DNA from: Spirosoma sp.
Lineage (GTDB): Bacteria > Bacteroidota > Bacteroidia > Cytophagales > Spirosomataceae
NCBI GenBank assembly: GCA_025351545.1
Contig: JANXVQ010000457.1
Location: 1-13,066, forward strand
Direction: 5' to 3'
Length of the DNA: 13,066 nt
In this document: in pieces, positions 1-7,278 of the stretch
How the letters are laid out: every line of letters starts with the position of its first letter
Numbering within the stretch: the first letter of the stretch is position 1
The notes under the pieces: model-generated
Told to the model about the DNA's origin: nothing
Seen by the model: the letters and a program-made list of their open reading frames with translations, nothing else
Database searches by the model: none
Position numbers and translations under genes: made by a program

Positions 1-495
1 ATCGACCAACGGCGGGCTTATGAACGGATTCTGTATGACCAATTTCACGCAGCGCTCACCAAGCGAAATGGAGCTTCTCAACAACTATTGTTTCCAAAAA
101 CAATTACACTAATGCCCGTCGATTTTCAGCTGGCACTCGACCTGCGCGAGGATCTGGCAAATCTGGGATTTGAGTTTGACGAGTTGGGGGCAAATACATT
201 TGTGATTCGGGGAGTACCAGCATTGATCATGGGCGAAAATGAAGAAGAGTTATTTTCTAATCTGCTGGCGCAATTGCGGGCAGATACCGGTCGATTAAAA
301 TTAGATAGAGTTGAGTTGATGGCGCGGTCACTGGCACGCCGGTCGGCTATGCGCTATGTAAACCGCTTGAGTTCAACTGAACGAAAGGCATTAGTAAACC
401 AACTTTTTGCGTCCGTTAACCCAGGTTACACTCCCACCGGCGAGCCAATAACGGTTGTATTGTCGTTGGATAAAATTGCGGGACTTTTTCGCTGA
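1..495 (+). CDS. mutL: DNA mismatch repair protein MutL, C-terminal part (5' end outside window)
   Basis: The reading frame is open from base 1 to the TGA at 493-495, giving 164 residues with no start in the window, so this is the end of a longer gene. It corresponds to the MutL C-terminal dimerisation domain. It opens with DQRRAYERILYD, which aligns with the family motif DQHAxxERxxYE, followed by SQQLLFP and ending in TPTGEP...LFR, which occupies the place of the CPHGRP and FxR motifs. MutL couples MutS mismatch recognition to strand processing in the cytoplasm. The metal-binding His of DQHA and the Cys and His of CPHGRP are replaced here (R, T and T), so nicking activity is doubtful. A TTG at 88 could be called as a start, but the conserved motif lies upstream of it. 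Two rhomboid genes follow on the same strand, the first 34 nt downstream. Identification rests on these motifs and on the known Bacteroidota order mutL-rhomboid-rhomboid. Confidence 0.85.
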   Translation: MDQRRAYERILYDQFHAALTKRNGASQQLLFPKTITLMPVDFQLALDLREDLANLGFEFDELGANTFVIRGVPALIMGENEEELFSNLLAQLRADTGRLKLDRVELMARSLARRSAMRYVNRLSSTERKALVNQLFASVNPGYTPTGEPITVVLSLDKIAGLFR

Positions 496-529
496 TAATT
501 GGGTTAATCAGCATAACTTGTCAATTAAG

Positions 530-1309
530 ATGTTTTCACTTACTCCAGTAGTTCGCGTTCTATTAATAATAAATGTATTGGCTTTTTTGGTTACTAATGA
601 GGCTATTATTGAGCAATTTGGGCTTCACTCGTTTTTATCCGATAAGTTTAATCCGATTCAGTTATTGACTCACATGTTTCTGCATGGTGGTTTGAATCAC
701 ATTTTCAGCAACATGATTGGCTTGATAGTGTTTGGACCAATGCTGGAGCAGTTTTGGGGACCGAAACGGTTTACGTTCTTTTACTTTTTTACTGGTTTAG
801 GCGCTGCGTTTTTATTCTCGGGGATAAACTATTTTGAGATGCACGACGTATATGGAACAGTTCAGGCGTACCAGGCACATCCTGATTATGATAGATTCTT
901 AGCTTTCGTTGACCAGCATGCAGGCTCTTACTATGATCGGCTAGTGCCTTTTATCGAAAAGTTTAAAGAGTTTCCAAACGATAACAAAAACATAGAGGAT
1001 AGCATTTCTATCATTAACCGAATTTTTACAAATCAGGTTGATGAGCCAATGGTAGGCGCATCTGGTGCAATTTTTGGAGTAATAATGGGTTACGGACTAC
1101 TATTTCCGAACACTCAACTATTTTTATTGTTTCCACCTATACCGGTTAAGGCAAAGTACCTCGTTATCTTCTACGGAGCTATTGAGCTTTATTCGGGTGT
1201 TTATCGGGCGCAAGCCGACAACGTTGCCCATTTCGCCCATATAGGCGGTATGTTATTTGCGCTTGTACTGATCAAATACTGGGGTTCACAGCGAAAAACG
1301 TTTAATTAG
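530..1309 (+). CDS. Rhomboid family intramembrane serine protease (first of pair)
   Basis: A 259-residue multi-spanning membrane protein that should cleave transmembrane substrates within the inner membrane. All rhomboid landmarks are present: HGGLNHIFSN with H57 and N61 (oxyanion and HxxxN motif), GASG with the nucleophile S178, and AHIGG with the general base H237. About six hydrophobic segments can be seen (roughly 6-23, 55-75, 80-99, 178-195, 205-225 and 232-250). Between segments three and four there is a hydrophilic, charged stretch of about 70 residues (104-173), much longer than in GlpG and expected on the periplasmic side beside the active site. I chose the ATG at 530. A TTG at 455 is in frame but would overlap mutL and add a non-membrane extension. 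The stop lies 2 nt before the next rhomboid start, so the two are very probably co-transcribed and translationally linked. The natural substrate cannot be read from the sequence. Confidence 0.9.
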   Translation: MFSLTPVVRVLLIINVLAFLVTNEAIIEQFGLHSFLSDKFNPIQLLTHMFLHGGLNHIFSNMIGLIVFGPMLEQFWGPKRFTFFYFFTGLGAAFLFSGINYFEMHDVYGTVQAYQAHPDYDRFLAFVDQHAGSYYDRLVPFIEKFKEFPNDNKNIEDSISIINRIFTNQVDEPMVGASGAIFGVIMGYGLLFPNTQLFLLFPPIPVKAKYLVIFYGAIELYSGVYRAQADNVAHFAHIGGMLFALVLIKYWGSQRKTFN

Positions 1310-1311
1310 GG

Positions 1312-2238
1312 ATGAGCGGGTTGTTCGATGATTTTCGGAGCGAATTCAATAAGCCCAACAATACGTTGGTGCAATTGATATTAGTTAATGTTGTCATATT
1401 TCTGGTCCTTTTGCTGACGAAAGTGAGCCTGACAATGGCCCAGAACTTAGACATGTATTACCTTGTTCGGCAGCAGTTGATGCTTCCGGGCGATATTCGT
1501 GCGTTTTTGCACAAACCCTGGACTTTGTTTACGTATTTTTTCACGCATGAGGAGATTTTCCATATCCTCTATAACATGCTGTTTTTATACTGGTTTGGTC
1601 GGTTGATAGATGAGTATCTGGGTAATCGTCGACTCATGGGATTATATATCATGGGGGGGCTGGCAGGTGGTATCCTGTATTTAGCCATGTACAATCTGGT
1701 ACCATACTTTCAAAGTCAGGCCGATACGGCTCGGATGCTGGGAGCGTCGGCAGCCGCATTTTCGGTAGCCGTTGGCGCAGCGACACTACTGCCAAATTAC
1801 ACGTTTCATCTGCTCTTTTTTGGTCCTGTACGAATAAAGTACATCGTTTTTTTCTTTATCATTCTTTCTGTTGCTCAGTCGGCAGGTACGAACGCGGGTG
1901 GTAATCTGGCGCACCTTGGCGGGGCGCTGATGGGCTTTGCTTACGTTAAATTATTACAGAATGGAACAGACCTTGGCCGGCCTCTCTATTGGCTTGTGGA
2001 TGGCTGGAGCAATTTACTTAAACCTAAACCAGCGGTTAAAGTATCCTACCGGCAGCGAAGTAACGCCAATACACAGGCGAGTACCTTTGTATCATCGACA
2101 AATGTCACTGCGACGTCGGCAGCGACACCCGATCAGAACGAAGTGGATACAATTTTAGATAAAATTTCGCGATCCGGTTACGAAAGCCTGACCCGCGAAG
2201 AAAAGCAAAAACTATTTCGCGCCAGTCAGCGAAATTAA
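1312..2238 (+). CDS. Rhomboid family intramembrane serine protease with C-terminal DUF6576-like tail
   Basis: A 308-residue protein. A six-helix rhomboid core (about residues 18-215) is followed by a cytosolic tail of about 90 residues. Catalytic positions are HILYN (H84 and N88), GASA with S146 in place of the usual GxSG serine motif, and AHLGG with H201. The Ser-His dyad is intact, but the Gly after the Ser is Ala. The tail has a Ser/Thr/Asn-rich linker (245-275). It ends in the motif DTILDKISRSGYESLTREEK (279-298), typical of the C-terminus of Bacteroidota rhomboids (DUF6576, by recall). Unlike its neighbour it has only a short loop between helices three and four. The ATG at 1312 follows the previous stop by 2 nt and no better start exists. 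A hairpin 59 nt downstream probably ends the transcript. Being paired with a paralogue suggests either different substrates or one partner acting as adaptor, which is inference. Confidence 0.9.
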   Translation: MSGLFDDFRSEFNKPNNTLVQLILVNVVIFLVLLLTKVSLTMAQNLDMYYLVRQQLMLPGDIRAFLHKPWTLFTYFFTHEEIFHILYNMLFLYWFGRLIDEYLGNRRLMGLYIMGGLAGGILYLAMYNLVPYFQSQADTARMLGASAAAFSVAVGAATLLPNYTFHLLFFGPVRIKYIVFFFIILSVAQSAGTNAGGNLAHLGGALMGFAYVKLLQNGTDLGRPLYWLVDGWSNLLKPKPAVKVSYRQRSNANTQASTFVSSTNVTATSAATPDQNEVDTILDKISRSGYESLTREEKQKLFRASQRN

Positions 2239-2296
2239 AATTATTTATCAGTCCGTGTCCGACAAATAATACAAAATAAGTATATACAGTTCCTGC

Positions 2297-2355
2297 AAAA
2301 ATCTAAGCCTTTGGCGCCTGCGTATGTATAAGGGCAGTCGAAGGCTTAGATTTTT
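2297..2355 (+). terminator. Probable intrinsic terminator after the rhomboid pair
   Basis: A perfect 15-bp inverted repeat, AAAAATCTAAGCCTT at 2297-2311 and its complement at 2341-2355, encloses a 29-nt loop and ends in a T6 run (2351-2356). The A tract at the 5' side and T tract at the 3' side make it potentially bidirectional. It sits 59 nt after the second rhomboid stop and 116 nt before dxs, where a transcription end is expected. The loop is longer than in most intrinsic terminators. Confidence 0.6.
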
Positions 2356-2374
2356 TATAATTATTGAAATTTGT

Positions 2375-2400
2375 AGTAGCTTCGCCGGTCGAATGCTACT
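2375..2400 (+). promoter_or_regulatory. Small bulged hairpin in the dxs upstream region
   Basis: AGTAGCTTCG (2375-2384) pairs with CGAA-T-GCTACT (2390-2400) across a 5-nt loop, giving ten base pairs with a single bulged T. It lies 71 nt before the dxs start, just after the terminator hairpin. It could be a leader structure or an operator, but no known motif is recognised. In the 2356-2471 gap I find no exact TAnnTTTG box; the nearest are GAAATTTG and TACATGTG. Confidence 0.25.
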
Positions 2401-2471
2401 GACAAGCCGTCAATAGAACAATGGATTCTATACATGTGTTGTTGTAAGACAGACGCTTATCTGCTACCATC

Positions 2472-4406
2472 ATGCTGATTACCCCTGGCAGTCTTCTTGC
2501 CACAATTAATACCCCCGACGATCTTCGCAAACTCGATAAATCCCGCCTACCCCAAGTTGCCGACGAATTACGTCAGTTCATTATCGACGATGTATCGGTT
2601 TATGGTGGTCACTTTGGGGCTAGTCTGGGCGTAGTTGAACTAACGGTTGCTCTTCATTACGTTTTCAATACGCCCGACGACCAACTAGTCTGGGATGTAG
2701 GTCACCAAGCCTACGGTCATAAAATTCTGACGGGTCGGCGGGAAAAATTCCACACCAATAGGTTCTATAAGGGACTCTCTGGCTTCCCCAAGCGGAAAGA
2801 AAGCGAGTATGATTCGTTTGGCGTTGGACACTCCTCTACCTCCATTTCGGCAGCGTTGGGAATGGCCGTTGCATCGCAGTTGCAGGGCAATACGCAGCGT
2901 AATCACATTGCCGTTATTGGCGATGGTGCGCTAACGGCGGGTGAAGCTTTTGAAGGCATGAATCATGCCGGTGCAACAGATAGCAATCTGCTCATTGTAC
3001 TGAATGACAATTGCATGAGTATTGATCCGAATGTGGGTGCTCTGCGCGTATACCTGACCGACATAACCACTTCACAAACTTATAATAAGGTAAAAGATGA
3101 AGTCTGGAATTTGCTCGGGAAGATGGATAAGCTTGGAAAAACGGCGCAGGATTTAGTGTCGCAGGTTCAATCGGGCATCAAAAGTTCGTTATTAGAGCAG
3201 AGCAATCTGTTTGAATCGTTACACCTTCGCTACTTCGGTCCAATTGATGGCCACGATATTGATCATTTGGTAAGCGTTTTAGACGATTTAAAACACATTC
3301 CCGGCCCAAAACTCCTGCACGTATTAACCGTAAAAGGCAAGGGCTACGGCCCCGCCGAAAAAGATCAGACCAAATGGCATGCGCCCGGTTTGTTCGATAA
3401 AGTGACGGGCGTTATCCAGAAGAAAATTTATGATACACCCCAACCGCCCAAATATCAGGACGTATTTGGGAATACATTAGTCGAGCTGGCTGAACAAAAC
3501 TCCCGCATTGTGGGCGTTACACCCGCCATGCCATCCGGCTCATCAATGAACATCATGATGAAAGCCATGCCAAAACGGGCTTTCGATGTGGGCATTGCAG
3601 AACAGCATGCAGTTACATTCTCCGCTGGTATGGCTACGCAGGGTGAATTTGTATTCTGCAACATTTACTCGACATTCATGCAGCGGGCCTATGATCAGGT
3701 TATCCACGACGTTTGCATTCAGGAGTTGCCGGTTATTTTCTGCCTCGACCGTGCCGGGTTCGCTGGTGCCGATGGCCCCACGCATCATGGCGCTTATGAT
3801 TTAGCCTATATGCGCTGCATTCCAAATATGATTGTAGCTGCGCCAATGAATGAGCAGGAACTCCGTAATATGATGTTTACGGCTCAATCTGACGAGGTTC
3901 AGCGGGGAAAACGTGCCTTTACCATTCGTTATCCACGGGGAGAAGGCGTTATGCCCAACTGGCGCACTCCGCTCGAACAACAGATAATTGGCAAGGGCCG
4001 GATGATCGCTGATGGTGAAAACGTTGCCATTCTAACCATTGGCCACATTGGTAATTACGCTGTTGACGCTACGCGTATGCTGGCTAAAGAAGGTATTCGC
4101 CCGGCGCATTTCGATATGCGATACGTAAAACCACTCGACGAAGAACTTTTGCATCATATTTTTAGGCGTTTCGACCGTGTGTTGACCGTTGAAGATGGGT
4201 GTGTAATGGGTGGCTTCGGTAGCGCAATTCTCGAATTCATGGCCGATCATGGTTATATGGCTCGTCTCAAACGGCTAGGTATTCCTGACGCCGTTATTGA
4301 ACATGGCGAACAAATTGAATTGCACCATGAGTGCGGCTTTGACCCACAGGGGATTGCCGATGCTGTTCGCGAATTGCTGTTTACAGGCCAGGAAATAACG
4401 GTTTAA
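2472..4406 (+). CDS. dxs: 1-deoxy-D-xylulose-5-phosphate synthase
   Basis: Cytoplasmic thiamine-diphosphate enzyme that condenses pyruvate with glyceraldehyde 3-phosphate to give DXP, the first step of the MEP route to isoprenoids; DXP also feeds thiamine and pyridoxal synthesis. The 644 residues fit the family's full length (about 620-645). The ThDP-binding half shows GGHFGASLG (H47), WDVGHQ (74-79), the GDG at 150-152 followed by ALTAGEAFEGMNHAG, and LNDN (177-180). The middle transketolase-like domain carries GIAEQHA with the catalytic glutamate E377, and DRAGFAGADGPTHHG (426-440). The C-terminal domain (about 510-644) is complete. The ATG at 2472 places the start of homology correctly and has no obvious Shine-Dalgarno sequence, as usual in Bacteroidota. 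It stands between a terminator upstream and a large hairpin downstream, so it may be transcribed alone. Confidence 0.97.
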   Translation: MLITPGSLLATINTPDDLRKLDKSRLPQVADELRQFIIDDVSVYGGHFGASLGVVELTVALHYVFNTPDDQLVWDVGHQAYGHKILTGRREKFHTNRFYKGLSGFPKRKESEYDSFGVGHSSTSISAALGMAVASQLQGNTQRNHIAVIGDGALTAGEAFEGMNHAGATDSNLLIVLNDNCMSIDPNVGALRVYLTDITTSQTYNKVKDEVWNLLGKMDKLGKTAQDLVSQVQSGIKSSLLEQSNLFESLHLRYFGPIDGHDIDHLVSVLDDLKHIPGPKLLHVLTVKGKGYGPAEKDQTKWHAPGLFDKVTGVIQKKIYDTPQPPKYQDVFGNTLVELAEQNSRIVGVTPAMPSGSSMNIMMKAMPKRAFDVGIAEQHAVTFSAGMATQGEFVFCNIYSTFMQRAYDQVIHDVCIQELPVIFCLDRAGFAGADGPTHHGAYDLAYMRCIPNMIVAAPMNEQELRNMMFTAQSDEVQRGKRAFTIRYPRGEGVMPNWRTPLEQQIIGKGRMIADGENVAILTIGHIGNYAVDATRMLAKEGIRPAHFDMRYVKPLDEELLHHIFRRFDRVLTVEDGCVMGGFGSAILEFMADHGYMARLKRLGIPDAVIEHGEQIELHHECGFDPQGIADAVRELLFTGQEITV

Positions 4407-4420
4407 TTAATCGACTTTTT

Positions 4421-4488
4421 GACAGGATTACAGGCCTAACAGGATATTGCTACATCCTGTTAGGCCTGTAATCCTGTCTATTTTTTTT
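4421..4488 (+). terminator. 25-bp perfect hairpin with T8 tract between dxs and lysC
   Basis: The arms 4421-4445 and 4454-4478 are exact reverse complements, with an 8-nt loop (ATTGCTAC). They are followed by TA and eight T residues (4481-4488). This is a textbook intrinsic terminator in shape and lies 14 nt after the dxs stop. The arm is itself modular: ACAGGATT, ACAGGCCTA and ACAGGAT follow one another, which resembles dispersed palindromic repeats seen between genes in Cytophagales (from memory). Its 3' end lies only 16 nt before the lysC ATG, so it also occupies that gene's leader and ribosome-binding region. It may therefore serve both as dxs terminator and as a control element for lysC. 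Confidence 0.8.
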
Positions 4489-4494
4489 ATCCAT

Positions 4495-5739
4495 ATGAAA
4501 GTTTTCAAATTTGGCGGTGCTTCCGTAAAGGATATTGCCGGAGTCCGTAATCTTGCCGAAATCGTTAAGAAACAGGGTCGAGATGCAGTTGTCATCGTCT
4601 CGGCAATGGGAAAGACAACCAATGCATTAGAAGGGCTCGTTAAAGCTTATATCCACCAGCAAGCCAATGAAATTGACACGCAGCTAGAGGATATCCGGGA
4701 TTATCATAAGGGTATTATGAGCGAACTGGCCGGAGATTTTAGTGTTGTTCATCAGACGTTTACCCATCTTGAAAATTACCTGAAGCTACCGATCAATAAT
4801 GTCCTATACGATGAAGTTTATGACCAGATTGTTTCGTTAGGCGAAGTTTTGTCAACTCAGATTATTGCCGCTTACCTAACACACACGGGGATTTTGGCCC
4901 ATTGGCTCGATGCCCGCCAATTGATCCGAACAGACACTACTTTTCGTGAAGGCCGGGTTGACTGGGATACAACCAATCGGCGGATCAGGGACGCCATAAC
5001 AAAAAACGACCTCTATGTAACGCAGGGATTTATTGGTCAGTCAGCCGATAATAGAACAACAACCCTCGGTCGGGAAGGGTCTGATTATACGGCCGCCATT
5101 TTTGCCTATTGTCTAAATGCTGAAAGTGTAACGATCTGGAAAGACGTACCAGGCGTTTTGAATGCCGATCCCAAGTGGTTCGATGAAACGGTATTATTAG
5201 AAAAACTAACCTATCAGGATGCCATTGAATTAGCTTACTATGGCGCAACAGTAATTCATCCGAAAACCATTAAGCCACTGCAAAATAAGGGAATCCCACT
5301 TTATGTGCGGTCCTTTTTAAAGCCCGACGCTTCCGGAACAGTGATTGGAAACTACGAGCGGCATCTCCTGATTCCGTCATTTATCTTTAAAGTCAATCAG
5401 GTTTTAATTTCACTTCATCCCAATGACTTTTCGTTTATTGCAGAAGATAATCTAAGCCGAATTTTTGGTCGATTTGCACAGGCGGGCGTTAAAATAAACC
5501 TCATGCAAAACACGGCCATTAGTTTTTCGGTGGTAGTTGATAACAACCCCGATCGGGTGCCGACTCTGTTAGGCCTATTAAAACAGGATTTTCGGGTTAG
5601 CTACAACGATGGCCTTGAGCTTATTACCATTCGTTATTACGACCAGGGCACAATAGATCGGGTGCTGCCGAATAAGAAATTGTTGCTGGAACAGAAAAGT
5701 CGTTATACCGTTCAACTGGTTGTTAAAGATTTAGGCTAA
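4495..5739 (+). CDS. lysC: Aspartate kinase (monofunctional)
   Basis: Phosphorylates L-aspartate with ATP, the committing step towards lysine (diaminopimelate), threonine, methionine and isoleucine. The 414 residues open with MKVFKFGGASV, the amino-acid-kinase signature KFGGxSV. They continue with VSAMGKTTNALE (35-46), SLGE (114-117), TLGREGSDYTAA (190-201) and WKDVPGVLNADP (215-226). An ACT-type regulatory region follows (about 303-380, beginning VLISLHPNDFSF), and the protein ends in a short stretch, TVQLVVKDLG, so feedback control by an end-product amino acid is likely. I chose the ATG at 4495 because the first codons encode the conserved strand. An upstream in-frame TTG at 4447 lies inside the hairpin loop and is not credible. 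No homoserine dehydrogenase domain is fused. The gene symbol is by function; the end-product specificity is not readable. Confidence 0.93.
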   Translation: MKVFKFGGASVKDIAGVRNLAEIVKKQGRDAVVIVSAMGKTTNALEGLVKAYIHQQANEIDTQLEDIRDYHKGIMSELAGDFSVVHQTFTHLENYLKLPINNVLYDEVYDQIVSLGEVLSTQIIAAYLTHTGILAHWLDARQLIRTDTTFREGRVDWDTTNRRIRDAITKNDLYVTQGFIGQSADNRTTTLGREGSDYTAAIFAYCLNAESVTIWKDVPGVLNADPKWFDETVLLEKLTYQDAIELAYYGATVIHPKTIKPLQNKGIPLYVRSFLKPDASGTVIGNYERHLLIPSFIFKVNQVLISLHPNDFSFIAEDNLSRIFGRFAQAGVKINLMQNTAISFSVVVDNNPDRVPTLLGLLKQDFRVSYNDGLELITIRYYDQGTIDRVLPNKKLLLEQKSRYTVQLVVKDLG

Positions 5740-5773
5740 AACCTCTTTCTAGTCGAATTTAGGGCATTTTATG

Positions 5774-5781
5774 TACCTTTG
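5774..5781 (+). promoter_or_regulatory. Bacteroidota -7 promoter box for the class IV aminotransferase
   Basis: TACCTTTG is an exact match to the Bacteroidota primary-sigma -7 consensus TAnnTTTG. It lies 27 nt before the ATG at 5809, which would give a leader of about 20 nt. No clear -33 TTG is seen at the expected distance. The in-frame TTG at 5779 falls inside this box, which argues against it being the start codon. Confidence 0.55.
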
Positions 5782-5808
5782 ACAACGAGCTTACCTAACG
5801 TATTTCCT

Positions 5809-6660
5809 ATGTATTACGGCTATTTCAACGGCGCCATTGCTCCCACCGATCAGCTCGCCATCGGCGTTACAGACCTTAGTCTGCTTCGGGGTTATGGGCT
5901 ATTTGATTACTTCCTGACTTATAACGGACGACCGTTTCAATGGGATTGGTACTGGGAGCGATTTCAGAATTCAGCTTCCCGCATGCATCTGCCGTTACCC
6001 CTTGGCAAAGACGAAACCTATGCCGTCGTCATGAACCTTGTGGAACGGAGTAATAACGCGATTCGTACTAGTGGATTGGCAACCCCAATTGATGTAGGAT
6101 TTCGATTTGTTCTCACTGGTGGCTACTCGGCCGATAGTATTAGTGTCGTTCGTCCCAATCTGCTCATTATGGCCGAGCCTATTCACCCTGTACCACTTGT
6201 TCAATACGAGCTGGGCATCAAGGTAATTCTGGATGATTATGTTCGGGAAATGGCCGAGGTGAAAAGCACAGATTATAAGCGTGTCATTCTGATGGCCGAA
6301 GCTATTCGGGCCGCTCGTGCTTCGGATTTACTATATCAGAAAGGGGGAGAGATTAGCGAACTGAGCCGGAGCAATTTCTTTCTTGTTAAAGGTGATCGAC
6401 TCATTACACCAGACAAACACATCCTGCACGGCATTACCCGGAAAACTATAATTCAGCTAGCGCAAAGCGATTTTAAGGTTGAAGAACGAACAGTACTTCT
6501 CTCCGAACTCTACGATGCCGACGAAGCATTCACGACCAGTTCGACCAAACGAGTACTCCCCGTTACTCAAATCGGCGATTTAACTATTGGTGATGGCCAC
6601 GTTGGACCAAAATCGAAATTTTTGTTAGAGCGTTTCGATGAACTGGTTAAGGCCTGGTAA
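5809..6660 (+). CDS. Class IV PLP-dependent aminotransferase (branched-chain/D-amino acid/ADC-lyase fold)
   Basis: A 283-residue fold-type IV PLP enzyme. Visible landmarks are FNGAIAP near the N-terminus, RGYGLFDYF (27-35), the PLP-binding lysine K152 in EVKSTDYKR, E184 of the E-x-S-x-S-N signature in ELSRSNFF (184-191), and ILHGITRKTI (205-214), which contributes to phosphate binding. The family includes branched-chain aminotransferase, D-amino acid aminotransferase and aminodeoxychorismate lyase, and I cannot decide between these from sequence alone. Length and the RGYGLFDYF form fit the unassigned Bacteroidota 'aminotransferase class IV' group. The ATG at 5809 is preferred over the TTG at 5779, which sits in the -7 promoter box. 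The 3' end overlaps the convergent bioD by 36 bp. Proximity to lysC suggests amino-acid metabolism, and to bioFD cofactor metabolism, but neither is proof. Confidence 0.85.
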   Translation: MYYGYFNGAIAPTDQLAIGVTDLSLLRGYGLFDYFLTYNGRPFQWDWYWERFQNSASRMHLPLPLGKDETYAVVMNLVERSNNAIRTSGLATPIDVGFRFVLTGGYSADSISVVRPNLLIMAEPIHPVPLVQYELGIKVILDDYVREMAEVKSTDYKRVILMAEAIRAARASDLLYQKGGEISELSRSNFFLVKGDRLITPDKHILHGITRKTIIQLAQSDFKVEERTVLLSELYDADEAFTTSSTKRVLPVTQIGDLTIGDGHVGPKSKFLLERFDELVKAW

Positions 6661-7278
6661 TATTTCCCGGGCATATTGACGGATTATCGCCTTTGTTATA
6701 GTATTCTCCTGCCTTATTCGACCAAGGCATGGCAAACCCGTATAATTCAAGACAAATGTCTCCGTAGCCGGAACAGCAGGGCCATTGAACAGAATCCCCA
6801 ATAAAGGGATATGGCGACTGCGGCATACATCAACGGATAGCAGCGTATGGTTTATACTACCCAAATAATTCCGGGATACCAATACCAACGGCAGACCCAG
6901 TCGTTGTATTAAATCAAGATTCAGATCATGGTTATTGAGTGGAACCATGAGTCCACCCGCCAGTTCAATGATTAGCGCATTAGGCGTTGCAGGTACAGCA
7001 AACTTATCGAGTTGAATGGTAACGCCGTCAAGTTCAGCGGCTGCGTGTGGCGACAACGGTTGTGTTAACCGATACGCTTCCGGGTGAAACCGGGACGTTG
7101 AATTGCTCACCAACCGGCGCACAGTGTCGGTATCTGAATCATCTAAGGCGCCAGACTGGATAGGCTTCCAATAGTCAGCCCGTAACGCTTCAACTAAAAC
7201 CGCCGACGCAACTGTTTTGCCAATTTCGGTCCCAATGCCAGCAACGATAATCTTGGGAGGTACGATATTCAGACTCAT
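6625..7278 (-). CDS. bioD: Dethiobiotin synthetase
   Basis: ATP-dependent closure of the ureido ring of dethiobiotin from 7,8-diaminononanoate and CO2, the penultimate step of biotin synthesis. The 217 residues carry the P-loop GIGTEIGKT (14-22), KPIQSG (38-43, counterpart of KPVASG) and ELAGGLMVP (105-113), matching the E-GAGG-P segment whose glutamate contacts the phosphate. Length is normal (about 220). The start ATG (7278-7276) overlaps the bioF stop in an ATGA arrangement, so it is translated by coupling and shares the bioF promoter. Its last 36 bp overlap the end of the convergent aminotransferase gene. bioA and bioB are not in the window. Confidence 0.92.
   Translation of the reverse strand: MSLNIVPPKIIVAGIGTEIGKTVASAVLVEALRADYWKPIQSGALDDSDTDTVRRLVSNSTSRFHPEAYRLTQPLSPHAAAELDGVTIQLDKFAVPATPNALIIELAGGLMVPLNNHDLNLDLIQRLGLPLVLVSRNYLGSINHTLLSVDVCRSRHIPLLGILFNGPAVPATETFVLNYTGLPCLGRIRQENTITKAIIRQYAREILPGLNQFIETL

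Noticed and set aside
455..529. Upstream TTG start for the first rhomboid, overlapping mutL
   Set aside because: The extra 25 residues are simply the mutL 3' end read in another frame; the ATG at 530 gives a normal rhomboid N-terminus.
3707..3715. TTATCCACG inside dxs (also near 3930) as further DnaA boxes
   Set aside because: One mismatch to the consensus, and they fall in conserved codons, so chance is the simpler explanation.
3455..3804. Overlapping short ORFs on both strands inside dxs
   Set aside because: They lie within the conserved Dxs middle domain and have no features of their own.
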